From the NCBI RefSeq assembly GCF_000213175.1, contig NW_009799100.1:4484556-4548555 (forward strand): a DNA stretch of 64,000 bases, written 5' to 3'. The stretch's first letter is position 1. Each line of letters starts with the position of its first letter. The stretch is from Neurospora tetrasperma FGSC 2508. Lineage: Eukaryota > Ascomycota > Sordariomycetes > Sordariales > Sordariaceae. The translations under genes and the position numbers were made by a program. Shown here in pieces: positions 58,720 through 64,000 of the stretch. The notes beneath the pieces were generated by a model that saw nothing but the letters and a program-made list of their open reading frames with translations, did no database searches and was not told the origin of the DNA.

Positions 58720-61564
58720 GGTTGTTTAACCGCCATTGGATGATGCTAAGCCGACCAAAATGTCAGACCTATGTACGCTTGAGCATCTAGTTAGTGTATC
58801 TGGCATTATGCATGCGTACCTAGGTAGGGGAGAGTGAGGATTGCAACTGAAGTTACGGATAGATCCGCCGCGCGCCATTCGAAAGGTAGGTAGGAACTTG
58901 GAACTTGGAACTTGGTACTAACCTTTTTTCCTCCTCAAATTACATCAATTTTACATGTTTTGGTTTTGAGATGGATGGATGGATGTGCTATGGTATACTA
59001 CAAAGCAAAGTTTGAATTGTCAACAAAAAAGCAGAGAAGGTCTGTCAAGGGACAAACAAGGCCAGATTAATTGATTGACTGATTAATTGATTGATTACTG
59101 AGTCAAGTCCCTATTTACCGAGCGAGCGGAAGAAGCGACTTTGACAAACAAGAAAAGCAAAATCGTTGAAACATTTTACGACCTAGTCCGAGATTACCAT
59201 AGGTGTACATAAGGTAAGGTAGATTGACATTCCCCTATTTTTCGATGGATGGCCTGACTTGCTTTCTTTTCTTTTCCTTGCTTTTCCTTTTTGGTCAGGC
59301 TGTTGTTACCAGGGCAGGTAGGCAGGCAAGTGTTCCTCGTGGTTTCTAGTGTATGATTCCCTCCCGAGGATCCCGGCAACGCGGCGCCGGTACTCACTCA
59401 CTCACTCACTCACTCCGAGGTCTTCGGGCGGAAAAGGTTGAGATTGTTCAACATTCAACTATAAAACGCATCACTACCATCAGACTACTACTGCGTTGTT
59501 GCAAAGGTTCCCGGATTTTTATGTTGTTTCTTCTTTCTCCTTGATAGGCATTCTTCGCATCAACCTCTTCAACATCCGGTTTTCATCGCAATGCCGAGAT
59601 GGGTTCACGTGGACAGCATGCGAGAAGAAGCAACGAAAGGGCACAACGTGCATCTTGTCCATGACTTGCATTCCAATGGATGGGATCTTTAAATATCCGA
59701 GAAACCCCTTTTCCCTTGCATATATTTATGTACAATGATGTGTAGTATCTACATCATGTGCGTCGACATGTGTACGCGCGGGAAGTGGATATGACATGTG
59801 TCGATTGCGCATGTGTAAAGCACAAATAACAAACTGCGTCATAGACTTTTTTTTTTTTTGCGAAGTTTTCCACATCGTGTATCTACCTTTCGGAGTTTAT
59901 CTGACAAAACTGATTTCATAATTCAATTGCTCCTATGTCTTTCCATTCGTTGTCCCTTATTTTCACGTCAATCTGAGCTCTTTATCAATCTTGCAGCAAC
60001 ACGTTGTGTTGGCCCAACTCAACCCGAGACAATCGACCACTGTTAATAAATGAGGATCTTCAGCCATTGCATCACGTTTGCTTCCGCGGTGCCTGCATTG
60101 GGCCTGCATCTGGGTTGCTTCGAGATCGGCGGGCTTGAAATCAAATCTGCGGCTTCCACCGATTCTTGGTTTCGAGTTTCAGGTTTTTTTTTTCGCCACA
60201 CAACAGAAGGCCAATCGGATCAGAAATCTGCCCACCACTTTTGTTCCTTTTTTTTCCCATCCGTTTCTCACAAACCCTGAACAACGAGCCAAGTCAGCCG
60301 TGCGGTGCGCTCCATCCCCTATCTTATTTCGTGGATGGAGATCCATTCGGTTGTTGATGTGGATTGCAAGGTCGATTGGTTCAGCAGCAAGGAATTCCGA
60401 AGCTCACCCGTGCGAACGGTCATGTACGATGTAGTGTACACACTATCACCGTCCAGGTACCCGCCAGATTTTGTAGTGTACACACCCTGACTGGTTCGAT
60501 AAGACAAAATAAGGCGGATGTGCTGCGAGGGTAGATCAGGAACAACAAGCAAAAATGAGATGAACGCCCGTCAGGAACAGGAAGTGATCACTGGCAATCT
60601 TGACAGCAGGACAACTCCAGTAGCCGCAGTGACGAACGACACCTTGACACCCCGTCAATTGGATACATGATGCTTTTACACAAAGGCCCGTCTATCAATG
60701 GCAGACAAAAACCATTGTTGGTTTCAATTCAGATAGGTATTCGGTTTCCAACTCTAGCCGTGGGCAGAAATTTGGGGAACCTGTAGCCCATATACCCTGG
60801 CTTTGCTATAATCTCCCACACATACAGCTTCAATCCCATAACCGCCGCATAAGCCGCGCTTCCGTAACTCTGATCCAAGCGCACGCAAGGTTATGGTTCA
60901 GCCATTGTTGTTTCCAAGTAAGGTTCGGTCGTGCTTCCGTCTTGTCCAAAAGAAGAAAGTCGTGAAATATTGAATTCGGGGTGACGTAAAGAGATTTTCG
61001 TAGTCTCGAATTGCCGAGCTGAGGTAAACCGTTGTGTAAGCGAGTTGGGTCAGCGTTGGAATCCGTTCCGTCGAAGCCAAGTGATCGATGTCGACGGGTG
61101 GAACAGCTTCGAGGTGCGCGGCGAATCGTCTGGTGCAGGAACCTCGATCAAAGACACGCAACAGCAACCCAAAATTGTTATGGAAAAAAGTACAAGAAAA
61201 TTAAGGCAGGTAGATAAGCAGCGTTGGTCGTCTGTTTGTATGTGCGCATGCAAGTGTGGTTTAACATGGATAAAAAAAGCGCCGGAAAACCCTCGAGAAA
61301 CGCAAAATATTCTGACAAAAGCAGCAGCATCCCTCTTCCCTCTCTTTTAGTTCCCCCCTGTCCGGCCCCCAAAAGCAAACCAAGCCCGCCTACCACCCAG
61401 TTTCGGAAAAGATGAAACGCAAAAATAAACACCGTGGTATCTCAATGCAAATGCAGAAGACAGTTGATGAAAGTGATGGGATGATGATGAGGGGGATAAT
61501 GATGTAATCGCGAGGAAACGTTCGTGTGCGTCGTGAGTAATTATCGAAACCGTCCGCTTGATTC
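58720..61564. other. intergenic, about 2.8 kb, rich in short tandem repeats; no gene seen
   Basis: Contains a TACCTAGGTA decamer (58817-58826), three copies of GGAACTT (about 58893-58914), an ATGG tetranucleotide run (about 58970-58984), ATTGATTGA-type words (about 59068-59097) and about six copies of ACTC (about 59392-59415). It also carries a 14-bp direct repeat (60430-60443 and 60472-60485). Frames up to about 118 codons near 60078-60434 are not supported by any domain. The right end is probably the 3' UTR of the WSC gene. Confidence 0.45.
60430..60485. repeat. 14-bp direct repeat, each copy holding the palindrome GTGTACAC
   Basis: TGTAGTGTACACAC occurs at 60430-60443 and again at 60472-60485, start to start 42 bp, about four helical turns. 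Each copy includes the perfect 8-bp palindrome GTGTACAC. Same orientation and helical phasing would suit paired protein binding. No gene start lies close by. Confidence 0.8.
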
Positions 61565-63084
61565 TCAATCCTCGGCAATTGGATCCGGGTTTACGGCTCT
61601 CAGTACCCGCGGCTGACCGACAACTCGTCTCGAGTAGTCCTGGTTGTCCTGAAATGATGTAATACTCTCGCGGCTCTTGTTTTGGCCGTTGTATAGAGCG
61701 CTGCCGTATGGATTCAAGCGTGGGTCGACTGGCATCAGCGTGCTCCTCCTCTTGGAGGCCGGCCCATCCCCCCATGCTACCAGCTCGGGTGCAAAACGAG
61801 TTTCGGTGACTGTGGCGCTCTTTGATCCCGAAGAGCTTCCGCGTGGCGATCCGAATGAAGAACCGCTCTCTTCGTTCTGTTTCCTGCGCTTCATGAACCA
61901 GATCCAGAGCAATACGCCAATAATTCCCAGAGCAGCGACGACGCCGATGGCGATTCCGACTGCTGCACCCGTGCTGATTGCCTTCTTCTTTCCATTGGCT
62001 TCCGGTTCGGCGAGCTGACCTGCGCTGGTGGCTGTTGGGGTTGGTGTGATGATCACGGTTTGTACTTTTCCGCCAACGGTAACGGTTTGGGTGCTTGGCT
62101 GCATCGGATCTGTTGTAACGGGATCATCGGTAGTTTGTGTCGCCTATCCACAATGTTAGCCTTGCATGCACCCAGGAAGCTACGGTTAAATGCATGGTCT
62201 GACGAAAACGAATGAAAAAAGGTACAAAAAGGATCATACAGAGGTAACAAGGGTGGTGGGATAAGAAACCACAGTTGAGGAAGCCACCGAAGACTTCAGC
62301 GAGGGTATCACAGTCACTGTTTCTCGAACAGTGCTCTGGACAGTTTTGATGGCAGCAGTCTGCTCAGTCTCAGTCTTGATGATCACCACAGCCTGGACAG
62401 CGAAATGTTTGACCAAGGGTGGGGAGTTTCATGATGTAGACTCAAGAAAAAATATCAAAACGCGCCGAGAACGGGGACGCTGAGGGCATCGTGGAAGTTG
62501 GGGGTTGAGCAAGGAGAAACGGGGAGGATACATACTGTAGTCGTGGGTTGAGTCGTGGGCTTAGTTGAGGATGCGGTCGTCTTGGTGGCTTGCTGGGTGG
62601 TGGTGCCGGTTGACGTTGACGACGCCGCCGCCGCCGTGCTGGACGGCTTGATGCCCGTGATCTTGAGATATCCGTAGAGGGAATCGCCTCCACACCAATC
62701 TGAAGGATATCCGGGACAAGGATTTGAGCATTGTTCGGACGATACGGTGTTGGCTGAGTTCGGCACAACGTTGGTGCACCAACAGCTTTTTTGCCAGACC
62801 ACAGCAAAGGCGTACTTCTCCTCGGCACTAGAACAGGTTCCGTAGCACAAACCCATGGACTGGTAGTCGCTCTCATCTGCAATGGAGGTTAGTACAGGCT
62901 CCTTGGGAACATGGCGATGACGGGAGGTCTCTAGTTACTCACTTGCGTCCATGCCAGGGTCAGCCGTGTTGACGGTGGCGCAGTAGGCAACATCATAGGA
63001 CGGGCCTACGGCCAATGCGTTTCCGCAAAGCGAGGCCACTAGGGCAAGACATGCCCACAAACGGGCAGCTCGTTGGCGTGCCAT
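61565..63084 (-). CDS. WSC-domain cell-wall stress sensor
   Basis: A plasma-membrane mechanosensor of the WSC type, expected to signal wall damage to the cell-wall-integrity MAP kinase path through Rho1. Four exons, minus strand: 63084-62943, 62876-62536, 62392-62240, 62143-61565 (1215 nt, 404 aa), all GT-AG. Signal peptide at about 1-25 (LWACLALVASLCGNALA). The Cys-rich WSC domain lies at about 27-125, with the spaced Cys pattern CYGTC, CWC, CSNPC and WCGG. A Ser/Thr-rich, presumably O-mannosylated stem follows (about 126-265). A single transmembrane helix is at about 272-295 (AAVGIAIGVVAALGIIGVLLWIWF), followed by KRRK as stop-transfer. The cytoplasmic tail is about 105 residues, Ser- and Arg-rich. 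The order matches WSC-type sensors. I cannot say which N. crassa WSC paralogue it is. Overlapping long frames in other phases are shadows. Confidence 0.9.
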
Positions 63085-64000
63085 TGATGATGCAGCAAGG
63101 GCAGAGTGAAGTATCTGGTGATGATTTTGTTAGCGACCCGAGGAGTTGATGCATATTTTCTCCAGCTTTGGTGGTGTCTGATATTGCTGGGGTCTTCCTT
63201 TTGGATGAGGTCGACACAGCCAGAATCTCCACTTTGGCTTCCGCGACGGGAACATACCTCGTATTTCTTGGCTTTCCCCTCTCGGCCACCTATTGAGCGA
63301 TTACAACAATAACGACAACAACAACAACACCGAGTGCCCCCAGAAGCCCGTGGTCCTTTTTCCAAAACACGCAAAGTTGAGAAAGACGGAATCGAAAGTT
63401 TGTCGATCTAGAAAGCCATTGCAAGCCAGCCGGGCAAGCTAAGGTACTGTAACGTAGCGAAGATGGTCCGTGTTCAGGGAAACCACGTAGTGAGACTTTT
63501 TTTTTTTTCTGGGTGGTGGATGAAGAAGCGAGGCGGAACAGACAGGACCAAAAAGTCGAAGCAACTTCCAGCTAAAGAGTCACTTGTCGTCGTGTTTGTC
63601 GTCGATTAGGTAGGTAGTAGCGGGAAGTGAGATGGACGTCCGAGGTAATTAGGCTTTGACGATGGCCCAAACTGAGGTCCAGGGATGGAAGCAAGTACGT
63701 AGAAGGGGGATTAAGGGAGTTGACAGTCGGGTCCTCTACAGGAGTTTGACGTGGTGCTTGAGCAGGAGAGAATTGGGGGAAGTCGGGCGGTGGCAGACGG
63801 AGACGAGACGCAGATGAGCAGCGGAAGAGGAGAGTGGGGGGAGAAGGTGGGAGAAGGAAGTGTTTGCATGGAAACGAGACGAGGGACAGAGAGACAGATC
63901 GATCGTCTGCAGAGCACCAGATGGGAGGAAGGACTGGACGGAAAGAAACTGAATGGAGACGACAAGGCCGGATGCAGGTGGAGGGGGGGGGGGGGGGGGG
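63085..64000. other. upstream region of the WSC gene; ends in a G-run at the window edge
   Basis: Promoter and 5' leader side of the minus-strand WSC gene. It is GA-rich on the plus strand (CT-rich in the gene direction), with short homopurine stretches and an AAC/ACA-rich leader element near 63305-63332. The last 18 bases (63983-64000) are all G and may continue. No supported frame. Confidence 0.5.
63983..64000. repeat. G18 homopolymer at the window edge
   Basis: Uninterrupted G to the last base of the window. It could be a true poly(G) microsatellite or a sequencing or contig-edge artefact. The window does not show its other side. Confidence 0.8.

Noticed and set aside
1-64000. CRISPR arrays, transposons with intact transposase or reverse transcriptase, and 5S rRNA genes
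   Set aside because: None was recognised on either strand by reading. A covariance or profile search could still find diverged 5S copies or short MITEs.

Overview
The window is filamentous-fungal nuclear DNA. Genes have short introns (about 50-150 nt, GTANGT...CTAAC...YAG), the tRNA genes are dispersed, and the encoded proteins are typical of Sordariomycetes. Two proteins narrow it further. A complete XlnR/XLR-1 regulator (944 aa by my splicing) sits in the same window as a complete cytoplasmic dynein heavy chain whose spliced length (4367 aa) matches, from memory, the N. crassa ropy-1 product. I infer Neurospora crassa linkage group IV or a very close relative. This rests on protein recognition, not on a database search.

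Layout from left to right. There is the 3' end of an unrecognised gene (1-318), a ten-exon ribose-phosphate pyrophosphokinase with a 7-nt microexon (1846-3569, +), tRNA-Asp with an intron (5508-5600, -), and xlr-1 (6337-9291, -). Then comes about 12 kb without a convincing protein gene (9292-21230), interrupted by a 735-nt assembly gap (18007-18741). A seven-exon Mx/dynamin-like GTPase (21231-23771, +) is followed directly by a decayed tandem copy of itself (about 24135-24985). Next are tRNA-Arg with an intron (25066-25150, +), a PHP-type histidinol phosphatase (25586-26716, +), a glutamine-rich FAR1-type DNA-binding protein (28402-30170, +) and ro-1, the dynein heavy chain (31982-45227, +).

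The right third holds a small multi-pass membrane protein (47657-48714, +), an AcpS-type phosphopantetheinyl transferase carrying four copies of a 30-residue repeat (49325-50675, +), tRNA-Val (50942-51014, +), a cyclin-L-like protein (51483-52618, -), a large nuclear-type dynamin-superfamily GTPase with an apparent AT-AG intron and six psi-K-x-E motifs (53918-57835, +), tRNA-Lys (58647-58719, -) and a WSC-domain cell-wall sensor (61565-63084, -).

The genes do not form a pathway cluster. Nucleotide (PRPP) and histidine synthesis, plant-cell-wall degradation control, retrograde transport, acyl-carrier activation, cyclin/CDK control and wall sensing are neighbours only by genome order. The most unusual items are the repeat-bearing phosphopantetheinyl transferase, the fossil tandem copy of the dynamin-like gene, the nuclear GTPase with its odd intron and SUMO-type motifs, and the long gene-free tract upstream of xlr-1.
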